Under the pieces are notes generated by a model. It saw only the letters and a program-made list of their open reading frames with translations. It made no database searches and was not told the origin of the DNA. From contig NZ_JAESVN010000005.1 in NCBI RefSeq assembly GCF_016765775.1, forward strand, positions 124,001 through 188,000: 64,000 nucleotides of DNA. Reading direction: 5' to 3'. The position numbers were made by a program, and so were the translations under genes. Of this stretch, positions 1-8,900 are shown piece after piece. Source of the stretch: Szabonella alba (GTDB lineage: Bacteria > Pseudomonadota > Alphaproteobacteria > Rhodobacterales > Rhodobacteraceae). Every line of letters starts with the position of its first letter. Within the stretch, counting starts at the first letter, position 1.

Positions 1-133
1 GCGGCAATGTCTGAAGGACACGCTGGCGCCCGAGGATATCACCGGGGGCGTGCTGTTCCTTGCGTCGGATCTGTCGCGCATGATGACCGGGCAGGCGCTG
101 GTCATCGATGGTGGCGTGGTGGTGACGGGATGA
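1..133 (+). CDS. SDR-family oxidoreductase, C-terminal end (partial)
   Basis: The window opens inside this gene; 43 residues and the stop are visible (second base of the window starts a codon). The tail LAPEDITGGVLFLASDLS followed by MMTGQALVIDGGVVV is the usual C-terminus of short-chain dehydrogenases, where the last strand and helix close the Rossmann fold. The active site and cofactor region lie outside the window, so the substrate cannot be read. Because the stop overlaps the start of dgoK (ATGA), it is likely co-transcribed with the galactonate genes and could be a sugar (galactose-type) dehydrogenase; that role is inference from context. Confidence 0.85.
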   Translation, partial: RQCLKDTLAPEDITGGVLFLASDLSRMMTGQALVIDGGVVVTG

Positions 134-1083
134 CCGGCATGGTGAACGGAATCGCGGCCAAGTCCGTAGCCGAAGGGAATGCCGCCGGGCGCATCGCCCC
201 TGACTGGATTGCGGTGGACTGGGGCACCTCGAACCTGCGCGTGACCGCGATGGGCCCCGAGGGGCCGCTGGCCACACGCGGATCGGATCAGGGCATGGGA
301 CAGCTTGCGCCCGACGGGTTCGAACCTGCGCTGCTGGCGCTGATTTCCGACTGGCTGCCCGCGACGGGGCAGATGCCGGTCATGGTCTGCGGCATGGCGG
401 GCGCGAGGCAGGGCTGGGTCGAGGCGCGCTACCGCGCCGTGCCCTGCACCCCGCTGGATGCGGGCGCGCTGACGCCGGTGCCGACCCGCGACCCCCGGCT
501 GGAAGTCCGGATCGCACCGGGCCTGTCCCAGGCCGACCCGGCCGATGTGATGCGGGGGGAGGAAACCCAGATTGCGGGCGCGCTGACGCTGGATCCCGGT
601 TTCGACGGGGTGATCTGCCTGCCGGGTACGCATTCGAAATGGGCCCATGTCAGCGCAGGCGAGGTGGTCAGTTTCCAGACCTTCCTGACGGGTGAGCTGT
701 TCGCCCTGCTGTCGGAACAATCGGTGCTGCGGCACGGGCTGGCGGGCGGCGACGGGTTTGAGGAAGACGCCTTTGACGCGGCGCTGTCCGATGCGCTGTC
801 CCATCCGCACCGCTTTGCCGCGCGGTTGTTCGGGCTGCGGGCCGAGGGGCTTTTGTCCGGTCTGACGCCGGTTGCGGCGCGCTCGCGCCTTTCGGGGCTG
901 CTGATCGGCGTCGAACTGGCCGCCGCGCGCCCTTATTGGCTGGGTCAGCCCGTCACCCTTGTCGGGGCAGAGAAGCTTTCTGCCCTTTATGCCCGTGCCT
1001 TGGCCCAGCAGGGTATCACGGCGCGTCAACTCTCCGGTCCGGCCTCGGCGCTGGCCGGGCTTGCCAGCCTGCGGAGGCCCTGA
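130..1083 (+). CDS. dgoK: 2-dehydro-3-deoxygalactonokinase (DgoK)
   Basis: Phosphorylates 2-keto-3-deoxy-D-galactonate to the 6-phosphate in the De Ley-Doudoroff route of galactose oxidation; cytoplasmic. The 317-residue product carries the ASKHA-type phosphate motif DWGTSNLR at residues 30-37 and the DgoK signature PGTHSKW near the middle. The start is the ATG at 130, which overlaps the upstream SDR stop as ATGA; the frame stays open further upstream, but those codons lie inside the SDR gene. An in-frame ATG at 139 is the alternative start. The stop overlaps the start of dgoA by one base, so the two are translationally coupled. Confidence 0.92.
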   Translation: MTGMVNGIAAKSVAEGNAAGRIAPDWIAVDWGTSNLRVTAMGPEGPLATRGSDQGMGQLAPDGFEPALLALISDWLPATGQMPVMVCGMAGARQGWVEARYRAVPCTPLDAGALTPVPTRDPRLEVRIAPGLSQADPADVMRGEETQIAGALTLDPGFDGVICLPGTHSKWAHVSAGEVVSFQTFLTGELFALLSEQSVLRHGLAGGDGFEEDAFDAALSDALSHPHRFAARLFGLRAEGLLSGLTPVAARSRLSGLLIGVELAAARPYWLGQPVTLVGAEKLSALYARALAQQGITARQLSGPASALAGLASLRRP

Positions 1084-1685
1084 TGACCCTTCCCCTGATC
1101 GCCATTCTGCGTGGTATCACGCCCGCCGAGGCCCTGCCGGTGGCCGAGGCCCTGATTGCAGCGGGCATCACGTCGATCGAGGTGCCGCTGAACTCGCCTG
1201 ACCCGCTGGACTCCATCGCCGCCATGGCGCGGGAATTCCGCGACCGCGCCCTGATCGGCGCGGGCACGGTGCTGACCGTGGCGCAGGTGCAGGATGTGGC
1301 GGCGGCAGGCGGGCGGCTGATCGTGTCCCCCAATACCGACGCCGAGGTGATCCGCGCCACGGTCGCGGCGGGCATGGCAAGCTGGCCCGGGGCGCTGACC
1401 CCGACCGAATGTTTCGCGGCCCTTGGCGCCGGTGCGACGGGGATCAAGATCTTCCCTTCTTTCCTGATGGGTTGTGAAGGCTTGCGCGCCATCCGCGCGG
1501 TGCTGCCACCGGGCACACAGGTCTATGCTGTGGGCGGTGTCGGGCCTGCGAATTTCGCCGAATGGCGCGGCGCGGGCGCCGACGGGTTCGGCATCGGCAC
1601 GGCGCTGTATCGCCCGGGTCAGCCGGTTGCCGAGATCGCGGCCAATGCCCGCGCGCTGGTCACCGCATGGAGGGGGATGGAATGA
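1083..1685 (+). CDS. dgoA: 2-dehydro-3-deoxy-6-phosphogalactonate aldolase
   Basis: Cleaves 2-keto-3-deoxy-6-phosphogalactonate to pyruvate and glyceraldehyde 3-phosphate, directly after DgoK. The 200-residue protein has the KDPG/KDPGal aldolase layout: [10 protein letters not shown] at the N-terminus, IEVPLNSP with the catalytic-pocket glutamate, and GIKIFPS carrying the Schiff-base lysine. Length is normal for the class I aldolase. The ATG at 1083 overlaps the dgoK TGA (TGATG), and its own stop overlaps the next gene as ATGA. KDPG versus KDPGal specificity is assigned from the neighbouring kinase. Confidence 0.92.
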   Translation: MTLPLIAILRGITPAEALPVAEALIAAGITSIEVPLNSPDPLDSIAAMAREFRDRALIGAGTVLTVAQVQDVAAAGGRLIVSPNTDAEVIRATVAAGMASWPGALTPTECFAALGAGATGIKIFPSFLMGCEGLRAIRAVLPPGTQVYAVGGVGPANFAEWRGAGADGFGIGTALYRPGQPVAEIAANARALVTAWRGME

Positions 1686-2557
1686 CAGATCCGGCACAGG
1701 GTTATGAAATCGCTGATGACCGGCGCTGCGAATTGGGCGAGGGGCCGCTGTGGCATCCGCTGCGCGAACAGCTTTACTGGGTCGACATTCTGGGCAAGCG
1801 GCTGCTGACGCAGGAAAACGGGCAGCCGCGCGAATGGCAATTCGATGAACATGTTTCGGCAGCGGGCTGGATCGGGCGGGATGCGCTGCTGATCGCCTCG
1901 GAAACCGCGCTGTTCCGCTTCGATCTGGTCACCGGCGCGCGGGAGGATCTGGTGCCGCTTGAGGCCGACAATCCGGTGACGCGGTCGAATGACGGACGCG
2001 CGGACCCCTGGGGCGGTTTCTGGATCGGCACCATGGGGAAGGCGGCGGAAAAGGCGGCCGGATCAATCTGGCGCTATTACCGGGGGGAGTTGCGCCGCAT
2101 CTTCCCCGGGATCAGCATCACCAATGCGATCTGCTTTTCGCCCGATGCCGGTTTCGCCTGTTTCACCGATACCGACAGTTGCCAGATCCGGCGGGTCGCA
2201 CTGGACGGGCAGGGCTGGCCGGTCGGCGATCCGGTGGTGCATGTCGATACGCGGGCGGGCGGGCTGCGCCCGGATGGCGCAGTGTTCGACCGGCAGGGCA
2301 ATATCTGGGTTGCCCATTGGGGCGCGGGCTGCGTTGCGGCTTATGACCCGTCAGGCCAGCCCCTGACGCGGATCGACCTGCCGGTGCGCCAGCCCTCCTG
2401 TCCCGGGTTCGGGGGGGCTGACATGACCACGCTGTACGTCACCTCGGCGCAGAAAGGCATGACCGAGGCCGCGCGCGCCGAGCAGCCGCATTCGGGCAAG
2501 CTGTTCCGCATCGAGACGGAATTTCGCGGGCAATACGAACATCAGGTCATTCTTTGA
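1682..2557 (+). CDS. SMP-30/gluconolactonase family sugar lactonase
   Basis: A 291-residue six-bladed beta-propeller lactonase, expected to open the aldonolactone made by the sugar dehydrogenase. Visible family features are [11 protein letters not shown] near the N-terminus (metal-binding Glu), [17 protein letters not shown] (metal-binding Asn and Asp region) and [18 protein letters not shown] with the catalytic Asp region. The start ATG at 1682 overlaps the aldolase stop as ATGA. In this operon D-galactono-lactone is the logical substrate, though the family also includes arabino- and glucono-lactonases. A galactonate dehydratase, needed to complete the pathway, is not in the window. Confidence 0.88.
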   Translation: MTDPAQGYEIADDRRCELGEGPLWHPLREQLYWVDILGKRLLTQENGQPREWQFDEHVSAAGWIGRDALLIASETALFRFDLVTGAREDLVPLEADNPVTRSNDGRADPWGGFWIGTMGKAAEKAAGSIWRYYRGELRRIFPGISITNAICFSPDAGFACFTDTDSCQIRRVALDGQGWPVGDPVVHVDTRAGGLRPDGAVFDRQGNIWVAHWGAGCVAAYDPSGQPLTRIDLPVRQPSCPGFGGADMTTLYVTSAQKGMTEAARAEQPHSGKLFRIETEFRGQYEHQVIL

Positions 2558-2683
2558 CTCCGACAGGGCAAGCCGAGGGCTGAGGGATAGGCCAAGGTCT
2601 GCGGCGATTGTGTCGCAGACAATTCCGGCATTGACCCCGGATCGGCGCAGGTTCACCTTGCGCGCCGGTTCAGGAGCCTTCCC

Positions 2684-3922
2684 ATGCAACAGAAATCCCC
2701 CCTTATCACCCCGGTATTGGTCGCGGGGTGCATCATCCTGATGCTGTCCTTTGCGGTGCGGGCCAGTTTCGGCGTGTTCCAGATCCCGATTGCCGATGAA
2801 TTTGGCTGGCTGCGGTCGGATTTCTCGATGGCCATCGCGATCCAGAACCTTGCCTGGGGGATCGGGCAGCCGATCTTTGGCGCCTTCGCCGAACGCTTCG
2901 GGGATCGCCGCGCGATCATCCTGGGCGCCCTGATCTATGCGGCGGGGCTGATCCTGTCCTCTTTCGCGGTGACGCCGGGCCAGCATCATGTGCTGGAAAT
3001 CCTTGTCGGTTTCGGCGTCGCGGGCACCGGGTTTGGCGTGATTCTGGCCGTCGTCGGGCGCGCGGCCAGTGCGGAAAACCGGTCAATGGCGCTGGGCATC
3101 GCGACGGCGGCGGGATCGGCGGGGCAGGTCTTCGGCGCCCCCACGGCGGAATTCCTGTTGCAAAGCTATACTTGGCAAACGGTGTTCGTGATCTTTGCAG
3201 TGGTCATTCTGGCCAGCCTGCTGGCGCTGCCCTTCATGCGCGCGCCGGTCACCGCAACCAAGGCGGAACTTGAGGAAACGCTGGGTCAGGTGCTGCGGCG
3301 GGCCTTTCGCGATCCGTCCTATACGCTGATCTTTCTGGGATTCTTCTCCTGCGGTTATCAGCTTGCCTTCGTCACCGCGCATTTCCCGGCCTTCGTGACC
3401 GAGATGTGCGGACCCATCGACCCGAACGGATCGCTGGCGGCCATCGGCGTGACGACAACCTCGGCGCTGGGGGCGGTGGCCATCGCGCTGATCGGGCTGG
3501 CCAATATCGTGGGCACGCTGACGGCGGGCTGGCTGGGCAAGCGCTATTCCAAGAAATACCTGCTGGCCGGGATCTATACCGGGCGCACGATCATCGCGGC
3601 GCTGTTCATCCTGCTGCCGATGACGCCGACGACGGTCGTGCTGTTCTCGGTCTCAATGGGGGCGTTGTGGCTGGCCACGGTGCCGCTGACCTCGGGGCTG
3701 GTCGCGCATATCTACGGGCTGCGCTATATGGGCACGCTTTACGGTCTGGTGTTCTTCAGCCATCAGCTGGGGTCATTCCTGGGCGTCTGGCTGGGCGGCC
3801 GGATGTATGACATCACCGGCGATTACACACTGGTCTGGTGGATCGGCGTGGGGGTCGGGGCGTTTTCGGCCATCGTGCATCTGCCGATCCGCGAGCGCCC
3901 GATGGACCTGCGCCCGGCCTGA
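2684..3922 (+). CDS. MFS transporter
   Basis: A 412-residue major facilitator protein with about twelve hydrophobic segments and a hydrophilic central loop around residues 190-210 (APVTATKAELEETLGQ). The stretch FGAFAERFGDRRAIILGA between helices 2 and 3 matches the MFS loop signature. It resembles the monocarboxylate/oxalate-formate-like branch more than classical sugar symporters. It lies 126 bases after the lactonase in the same direction, so it may import the sugar acid handled by the dgo genes; substrate is not readable from sequence. A Shine-Dalgarno-like AGGAG precedes the ATG. Confidence 0.85.
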   Translation: MQQKSPLITPVLVAGCIILMLSFAVRASFGVFQIPIADEFGWLRSDFSMAIAIQNLAWGIGQPIFGAFAERFGDRRAIILGALIYAAGLILSSFAVTPGQHHVLEILVGFGVAGTGFGVILAVVGRAASAENRSMALGIATAAGSAGQVFGAPTAEFLLQSYTWQTVFVIFAVVILASLLALPFMRAPVTATKAELEETLGQVLRRAFRDPSYTLIFLGFFSCGYQLAFVTAHFPAFVTEMCGPIDPNGSLAAIGVTTTSALGAVAIALIGLANIVGTLTAGWLGKRYSKKYLLAGIYTGRTIIAALFILLPMTPTTVVLFSVSMGALWLATVPLTSGLVAHIYGLRYMGTLYGLVFFSHQLGSFLGVWLGGRMYDITGDYTLVWWIGVGVGAFSAIVHLPIRERPMDLRPA

Positions 3923-3937
3923 CGCGGCCCCGTTCTG

Positions 3938-3993
3938 CCCCGGCGGCGCATGGCGCGGCCGGGGAAGCCTCCGGCGGAGGTACTTGGGCCATG
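3938..3993 (+). repeat. Intergenic hairpin repeat, tail type (family member h)
   Basis: A GC-rich palindrome (CCCCGG ... CCGGGG) is followed by a second short palindrome (CCTCCGGCGGAGG) and a GGTACTTGGGCC tail. The arrangement of hairpin, hairpin and GGATATTT-like tail recurs at 17802, 32027, 39438, 42019, 50592 and 52799. Here it lies just past the MFS stop, reading in the sense direction of that gene, between convergent genes. It may act as a 3'-end stabiliser or terminator. Confidence 0.55.
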
Positions 3994-4016
3994 TGAACGC
4001 CGGAAGGGCGCAGGTT

Positions 4017-4877
4017 TCAGACCGCGATATTGTCGATCAGGCGCACGCCGCCCAGATGGGCTGCGGCCAGCATCCGGGCCGGGGCGGACAGGTCCTGCAC
4101 CCGGTCCAGCGTCGCCGCCGAACGCAGTTCAAGATATTCGACCGAGGCGAAACCGGCCTCGACCAGCTGCGCGCGGGCGGTTTTCATCGTCTCCGGCACC
4201 GGCGCGCCAGCCCGGATCAGGGCGGCGCTTTCCTGCATGATCCGATGCAGGGCGGGGGCGATGGCGCGGGCGGCAGGATCCAGCCTGCGGTTGCGCGAGG
4301 ACATGGCCAGCCCGTCGGTTTCGCGGATCGTTTCACAGCCGACCACGGTCAGCGGCAGGTTCAGATCGGCCACGAAACGCTGCACGATCTGCAATTGCTG
4401 CCAGTCCTTCTGCCCGAAATAGGCGCGATCCGCCTCGGTCATGCCGAAGAGTTTCGTGACCACGGTCGCCATTCCGTCGAAATGGCCGGGCCGGTGCTCG
4501 CCCTCCATCGGGGCGGAAAGGCCCGAAACCGAAACCGTAGTGGCAAAGCCGGGGGGATAAACCTCCTCCGGGGGCGGGGACAGCACCGCATCGACCCCCA
4601 GCGGCGCAAGAAGGGCCAGATCCTCGTCTTCGGTGCGGGGATATTTCGCCAGATCCTCGGTGCTGTTGAACTGTTTGGGATTGATGAAAATGGTGACGAT
4701 CACCCGGCTGCATTCGGCACGGGCGGCGCGCACAAGGCTCAGATGGCCTTCATGCAGGGCGCCCATGGTGGGGACGACCCCGACGGTTTCATTCGCGCGT
4801 TTCCAGCCCGCGACAAGCGGGCGCATCATTGCAACGCGGCGCAGAACGGGGGGCGGCATGATCGGGGGGCGGGTCAT
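4017..4877 (-). CDS. panC: Pantoate--beta-alanine ligase (pantothenate synthetase)
   Basis: Condenses pantoate with beta-alanine using ATP, the last step of pantothenate synthesis; cytoplasmic. The 286-residue protein shows [16 protein letters not shown] (HIGH-type ATP motif), FINPKQFN for substrate binding, FGQKDWQQL, and the KMSKS-equivalent MSSRNRRL. Its ATG overlaps the stop of panB by 4 bases (4874-4877), so panB and panC are translationally coupled. Confidence 0.97.
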   Translation of the reverse strand: MTRPPIMPPPVLRRVAMMRPLVAGWKRANETVGVVPTMGALHEGHLSLVRAARAECSRVIVTIFINPKQFNSTEDLAKYPRTEDEDLALLAPLGVDAVLSPPPEEVYPPGFATTVSVSGLSAPMEGEHRPGHFDGMATVVTKLFGMTEADRAYFGQKDWQQLQIVQRFVADLNLPLTVVGCETIRETDGLAMSSRNRRLDPAARAIAPALHRIMQESAALIRAGAPVPETMKTARAQLVEAGFASVEYLELRSAATLDRVQDLSAPARMLAAAHLGGVRLIDNIAV

Positions 4878-5716
4878 GATCTGTTGCCTTTCGGCTGCGG
4901 GGCGGTATCGGCGAAACTGTGTTCGGCGCCGGGAAACTGGCCCGCGCGCACCTCATCGGCATAGGCGCCGATCGCGGTCGCGGCATCGGCGCCCAGACTG
5001 GCATAGCGCTTGACGAATTTCGGCCGGAAATCGGTGAAAAGCCCCAGCATGTCGTCGATGACCAGAATCTGCCCGTCGCAATCGGGACCTGCCCCGATGC
5101 CGATGGTGGGGATGGCCAGATCGCGCGTGATCTGCCCGGCCAGCGTTGCCGGCACCTTTTCCAGCACTACGGAAAACGCCCCGGCAGCCGCCACGGCGCG
5201 GGCATCCGCCATGACCGTTTCAGCCTCGGCATCGCGTCCCACGACCTTGTAGCCGCCCAGTGTGTTGACCGATTGCGGCGTCAGTCCGATATGGGCCATG
5301 ACCGGCACACCGCGCGCGGTCAGAAAGGCGATGGTTTCGGCCATATGCTGCCCGCCTTCCAGTTTCACCGCCGGGGCGCCGGTTTCGGCCATCAGCCTTG
5401 CGGCATTGCGGAAGGCCTGTTGGGGGCTTTCCTCATAGCTGCCGAAGGGCATGTCGATCACCGCCAGCGATCTGGTCAGCCCGCGCATCACAGCCTGTCC
5501 ATGCAGGATCATCATCTCCATCGTCACGCCCAAGGTCGAGGGCAGCCCGTGGATCACCATGCCCAGACTGTCACCCACCAGAACCAGATCGCAATGCGGA
5601 TCGACCAGCCGGGCAACCGGGGTGGTATAGGCCGTCAGGCAGACCAAGGGTGCGGCCCCCTTGCGGGACTGGAAATCGGCGGGAAGGGGGGGGCGGACCG
5701 GGGTTTGGGCGCTCAT
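4874..5716 (-). CDS. panB: 3-methyl-2-oxobutanoate hydroxymethyltransferase
   Basis: Transfers a hydroxymethyl group from methylene-tetrahydrofolate to alpha-ketoisovalerate, giving ketopantoate, the first committed step toward pantothenate and CoA. The 280-residue protein contains [25 protein letters not shown] (Mg-binding Asp), [17 protein letters not shown] and [15 protein letters not shown], all typical of PanB. First gene of a two-gene panBC operon on the minus strand; its promoter must lie in 5717-5958. The panE/ilvC-type reductase is not nearby. Confidence 0.97.
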   Translation of the reverse strand: MSAQTPVRPPLPADFQSRKGAAPLVCLTAYTTPVARLVDPHCDLVLVGDSLGMVIHGLPSTLGVTMEMMILHGQAVMRGLTRSLAVIDMPFGSYEESPQQAFRNAARLMAETGAPAVKLEGGQHMAETIAFLTARGVPVMAHIGLTPQSVNTLGGYKVVGRDAEAETVMADARAVAAAGAFSVVLEKVPATLAGQITRDLAIPTIGIGAGPDCDGQILVIDDMLGLFTDFRPKFVKRYASLGADAATAIGAYADEVRAGQFPGAEHSFADTAPQPKGNRS

Positions 5717-5824
5717 CCGTCAAGGCTCTCCGTCTTGGATATCGGCTGGGGGTCTCGGCTGGGTCTCGGCGCGGGCGTTATACCGGGCCGGGGCGGGGGG
5801 GGCCAGAGGGAAGCGGTGACCTAA

Positions 5825-5873
5825 GGGAAAGAACACCGGGGGGAAAGAACGCCGAGGGGAAGGAAAGACCGGG
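5825..5873. repeat. Short tandem repeat, about three 16-17-base units
   Basis: Three consecutive imperfect copies of a GGGAAAGAACNCCGNG-type unit (5825-5840, 5841-5856, 5857-5873). They lie in the 242-base gap between divergent panB and the cupin gene. The purine-rich units on the plus strand resemble repeated Shine-Dalgarno-like tracts but are not next to a start. No function can be assigned. Confidence 0.6.
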
Positions 5874-5958
5874 GCGCGGCGGGACAAGGCGGGGCCTTGC
5901 CGGATGCCGGGCTTTCGGTCAAAGCTGCCTGCGAAACCGCCAACGACGGAGACCCCTG

Positions 5959-6306
5959 ATGACCACCCCCCTGATCCTGCGGATGGACCGCGACAGCGTG
6001 CCTGTGGAAGAGGAACGCCCCGCCCCGGACCGGCTGATTTCCGGGGATCCGGTGCACCGGACGTGGAATCTGGAAGACAGTGACGGGCTTTATTGCGGGC
6101 TCTGGCAGTCGACGCCGGGAAAATGGCGCGTGTCCTATGTGGAATGGGAATATATCCGCATTCTGGAAGGCGTCTCGGTGCTGACCGATGCCGACGGCCA
6201 CGAGACGCGGCTGGTCGCGGGCGACAGCTGGATCATCCGCCCGGGGTTTGAGGGCACATGGGAGGTGATTGAGACTACGCTGAAGGATTATGTGATCCGG
6301 CTCTGA
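5959..6306 (+). CDS. Small cupin-domain protein
   Basis: A 115-residue protein whose C-terminal half forms a single cupin barrel: YVEWEYIRILEGVSVLTDADGHETRLVAGDSWIIRPGFEGTWEVIE reads as consecutive beta strands with the G-D-S-W-I-I-R-PGF turn typical of the cupin_3 (EutQ/DUF861-like) group. The ATG at 5959 follows a GGAGAC ribosome site; the frame stays open upstream without support. No enzyme activity can be assigned and the usual His metal ligands are not obvious. It stands alone, convergent with the DUF2834 gene 39 bases away. Confidence 0.75.
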   Translation: MTTPLILRMDRDSVPVEEERPAPDRLISGDPVHRTWNLEDSDGLYCGLWQSTPGKWRVSYVEWEYIRILEGVSVLTDADGHETRLVAGDSWIIRPGFEGTWEVIETTLKDYVIRL

Positions 6307-6345
6307 TCGGCGCTTGTTCTGCCCTCATGGCGGGGCGCGGCGTCG

Positions 6346-6666
6346 TCAGGTGACAGGGCGGGTGCGCAGGAACAGGTAAAGCGGCAGGCCGCAGGACAGA
6401 CCTATGCAGAAGGTCGCGGGTATCGCGGCCAGCGCTGTCCAGTTCTGCCGCACCCGGACCTCGGCCACGATCCAGACCGTCAGCGCAATGGCCGCGATGG
6501 TCAGATCCCATGTCAGGCCCGTGGTGGAGGCATTGGCATGCCAAGCCGAGATCAGGCCGGAAAGACCTGTGCCCTCGGCCCGCATATGGGTCACGAACCA
6601 ATACATCGGATGGACCGCGCCCCAGATCGCCAGCGCCAGATACAACAGGCGCAGCGGCGAGATCAC
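6346..6666 (-). CDS. DUF2834 family membrane protein
   Basis: A 106-residue integral membrane protein with three hydrophobic segments (about residues 5-24, 50-68 and 78-97). WGAVHPMYWFVTHM followed by DLTIAAIALTVWIVAE matches the DUF2834 pattern, a family of unknown function. It begins with GTG at 6666, overlapping the lipoprotein stop by four bases (GTGA), so it is the third gene of an argH-lipoprotein-DUF2834 chain in which every junction overlaps. Confidence 0.72.
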   Translation of the reverse strand: MISPLRLLYLALAIWGAVHPMYWFVTHMRAEGTGLSGLISAWHANASTTGLTWDLTIAAIALTVWIVAEVRVRQNWTALAAIPATFCIGLSCGLPLYLFLRTRPVT

Positions 6667-6800
6667 TTGGTGGTGATCCCGAAACGCGCATCCCCGTCGA
6701 CCGACAGGTTTGCGCCGGGGGCGGTGGGCGCGCCATCGACCCCGCAGGCCGCCAGCAGGACAAGCGCCGTCAGCGCGGCAAAAATGGGACGATGCTTCAT
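6663..6800 (-). CDS. Tiny lipoprotein downstream of argH
   Basis: A 45-residue ORF. The N-terminus is positively charged (MKHR), followed by a hydrophobic stretch and the lipobox L16-A17-A18-C19. The mature part is only 27 residues, starting [11 protein letters not shown] and ending GITTK. Its ATG overlaps the argH stop by 4 bases and its TGA overlaps the GTG start of the DUF2834 gene by 4 bases, strong evidence that it is translated. Short lipoproteins directly after argH recur in Rhodobacteraceae from memory; their function is unknown. Confidence 0.82.
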   Translation of the reverse strand: MKHRPIFAALTALVLLAACGVDGAPTAPGANLSVDGDARFGITTK

Positions 6801-8218
6801 TTCAGACGGGCCTTCCAGTCATTGATCCGGGCGCGCACCTGATCGGGTGCCGTGCCCCCGAAAGAGATACGGCTGCGGACGGAATTTTCAACGCCCAGCA
6901 CATCGAACACATCGGCGCTTATCTGCCCATGCACCGATTGCATCTGCTCCAGCGTCAGATCGGGCAGGTCGATGCCGGCCCTTTCGGCCATGGCGACAAG
7001 GCTTCCGGTGATGTGATGCGCGTCGCGGAAAGGCAGGCCCAGTTCCCGCACCAGCCAGTCGGCCAGATCGGTTGCGGTTGAAAAACCGCTGGCGGCGGCG
7101 GCGGCAAGGCTGTCGCGGTTGGCGGTCATGTCGCTGACCATGCCGGTCATCGCGGCCAGTCCCAGCATCAGCGTATCGGCCGCGTCAAAAACCTGTTCCT
7201 TGTCTTCCTGCATATCCTTGGAATAGGTCAGCGGCAGACCCTTCATCACCGTGAACAGCGCCACCGTCGCCCCGAGGATCCGCCCCAGTTTCGCGCGCAG
7301 AAGTTCTGCCGCATCGGGGTTTTTCTTCTGCGGCATGATCGACGATCCGGTCGTCCAGCGATCCGACAATTGCACAAACCGAAACTGGGCCGAGGACCAT
7401 ATGACCAATTCTTCGGCAAAGCGGCTCAGGTGCATTGCACAAATCGAACTTGCAGACAGGAATTCCAGCGCGAAATCCCGATCCGAGACCGAATCGAGGC
7501 TGTTTGCCGTGGGCCGGTCAAACCCAAGCGCCTGCGCCGTCATGTTCCGGTCGATAGGAAAGGAGGTGCCCGCCAGCGCCGCCGCCCCCAGGGGGCTTTC
7601 GTTCATCCGCGCGCGGGCATCCTGAAACCGCGACCGGTCGCGCGCAAACATCTCGACATAGGCCATCATGTGATGGCCCCAGGTTACGGGCTGGGCGGTC
7701 TGCAGATGGGTAAAGCCGGGCATGACCCAATTCGCCCCGGCCTCGGCCTGCGCCAGAAACGCCCGGATCAGCGCCTCAAGCCCCGTGATCGCGGCATCGC
7801 ACTGGTCGCGGACCCAAAGCCGGAAATCCAGCGCCACCTGATCATTGCGCGACCGCGCGGTGTGAAGGCGACCCGCCGGTTCACCGATAAGCTCCTTCAG
7901 GCGTGCCTCCACATTCATGTGGATATCCTCAAGCTCGACCCGGAAGGGGAAGATGCCCATTTCAATCTCTGACAACACCGTGAGAAGCCCTTCCCGGATC
8001 GCCTCGGCATCCTTAGAACCGATGATGCCGGTGGCAGCCAGCATCGCGGCATGGGCGCGGGAGCCTTCGATATCCTGACGCGCCAGCCTGCGGTCAAACC
8101 CGATGGAGGCGTTGATCGCCTGCATGATGGCGTCATTGCCGGCCTCGAAACGGCCGCCCCACATGGCATTCGCGCCGGGGGCTGCGCTGGCGGGGGATTT
8201 GGACAGGGTATCGGTCAT
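6797..8218 (-). CDS. argH: Argininosuccinate lyase
   Basis: Splits argininosuccinate into arginine and fumarate, the last step of arginine synthesis. The 473-residue protein has the fumarase/aspartase superfamily signature [12 protein letters not shown] (flexible catalytic-serine loop) and [12 protein letters not shown] in the first third. Length is normal. It heads a minus-strand chain with a lipoprotein and a DUF2834 gene, and starts only 25 bases from the divergent thioredoxin gene, so the two promoters must overlap each other or the coding starts. Confidence 0.97.
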   Translation of the reverse strand: MTDTLSKSPASAAPGANAMWGGRFEAGNDAIMQAINASIGFDRRLARQDIEGSRAHAAMLAATGIIGSKDAEAIREGLLTVLSEIEMGIFPFRVELEDIHMNVEARLKELIGEPAGRLHTARSRNDQVALDFRLWVRDQCDAAITGLEALIRAFLAQAEAGANWVMPGFTHLQTAQPVTWGHHMMAYVEMFARDRSRFQDARARMNESPLGAAALAGTSFPIDRNMTAQALGFDRPTANSLDSVSDRDFALEFLSASSICAMHLSRFAEELVIWSSAQFRFVQLSDRWTTGSSIMPQKKNPDAAELLRAKLGRILGATVALFTVMKGLPLTYSKDMQEDKEQVFDAADTLMLGLAAMTGMVSDMTANRDSLAAAAASGFSTATDLADWLVRELGLPFRDAHHITGSLVAMAERAGIDLPDLTLEQMQSVHGQISADVFDVLGVENSVRSRISFGGTAPDQVRARINDWKARLK

Positions 8219-8243
8219 GGATCGGCCCTTCGGAGGGAATGGG

Positions 8244-8804
8244 ATGCGCGGTTTTCTGGTGGTGCTTTATACGGCCTTGGCGCTTGGTGCAAATCCGGCG
8301 CTGGCCGATGCGACCGCTGCCGCCGCACTGCGCGAGGGCGACATGCGCAAGCTGGCCTTTCACGAGTCGCCGCAACCGGTGCCGCAGGCCGCGCTGGTCG
8401 ATCTGGCCGAAGCGCCCCGGTCGCTGGACGAATGGCAGGGCCAATGGGTGGTGTTGAATTTCTGGGCGACATGGTGTGCGCCCTGCCGCCATGAGATGCC
8501 CGCGCTGGACCGGCTGGCAGCCCTGATGGCGGATGAGGGCGTGGCGGTAGTGACGGTTGCGACCGGGCGCAATCCGGTGCCGGGGATTGAACGGTTCTTT
8601 GATGAAATCGGCATGCAGAACCTGCCCGCGCTGCGCGACCCGAAATCCGAACTGGCACGCGCCATGGGCGTTCTGGGCCTGCCGGTCACGGTGATCCTGA
8701 ATCCCGAGGGACAAGAGGTCGCGCGGCTGATCGGCGATGCCGAATGGGACAGCGCCAATGCGCAGGCCGTTCTGCGCGCCTTGACGGCCGGTCCCGAGAT
8801 GTGA
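8244..8804 (+). CDS. TlpA-like periplasmic thioredoxin
   Basis: A 186-residue exported thioredoxin-fold protein. The signal peptide covers about residues 1-22 ([21 protein letters not shown], cleavage after ALA). The redox motif is WCAPC within [17 protein letters not shown], and [12 protein letters not shown] supplies the cis-proline region. This is the TlpA/ResA type that reduces periplasmic disulfides, for example in cytochrome c or copper-site assembly. The ATG at 8244 is chosen because a GGAGG site precedes it and the signal peptide begins there; an in-frame ATG at 8217 is less likely. Confidence 0.87.
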   Translation: MRGFLVVLYTALALGANPALADATAAAALREGDMRKLAFHESPQPVPQAALVDLAEAPRSLDEWQGQWVVLNFWATWCAPCRHEMPALDRLAALMADEGVAVVTVATGRNPVPGIERFFDEIGMQNLPALRDPKSELARAMGVLGLPVTVILNPEGQEVARLIGDAEWDSANAQAVLRALTAGPEM

Positions 8805-8900
8805 CCGGTGGGGGGGCATTCGCCTGATATGCCAAGCGCTGCCGGTCACCCCGATCAGGTGAGACGCCAATGGCCCGGCCCCTGTGATGCCATGCTGGGG

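Noticed and set aside
315-335. A GGTTCGAAC string suggesting a tRNA T-loop
   Set aside because: It lies inside dgoK in a well-matched coding frame, with no acceptor or anticodon stem around it.
1026-1697. Long open frames on the minus strand across dgoK, dgoA and the lactonase, and many similar ones elsewhere
   Set aside because: High GC gives long open antisense frames. The sense frames match known families with overlapping junctions, the antisense ones do not.
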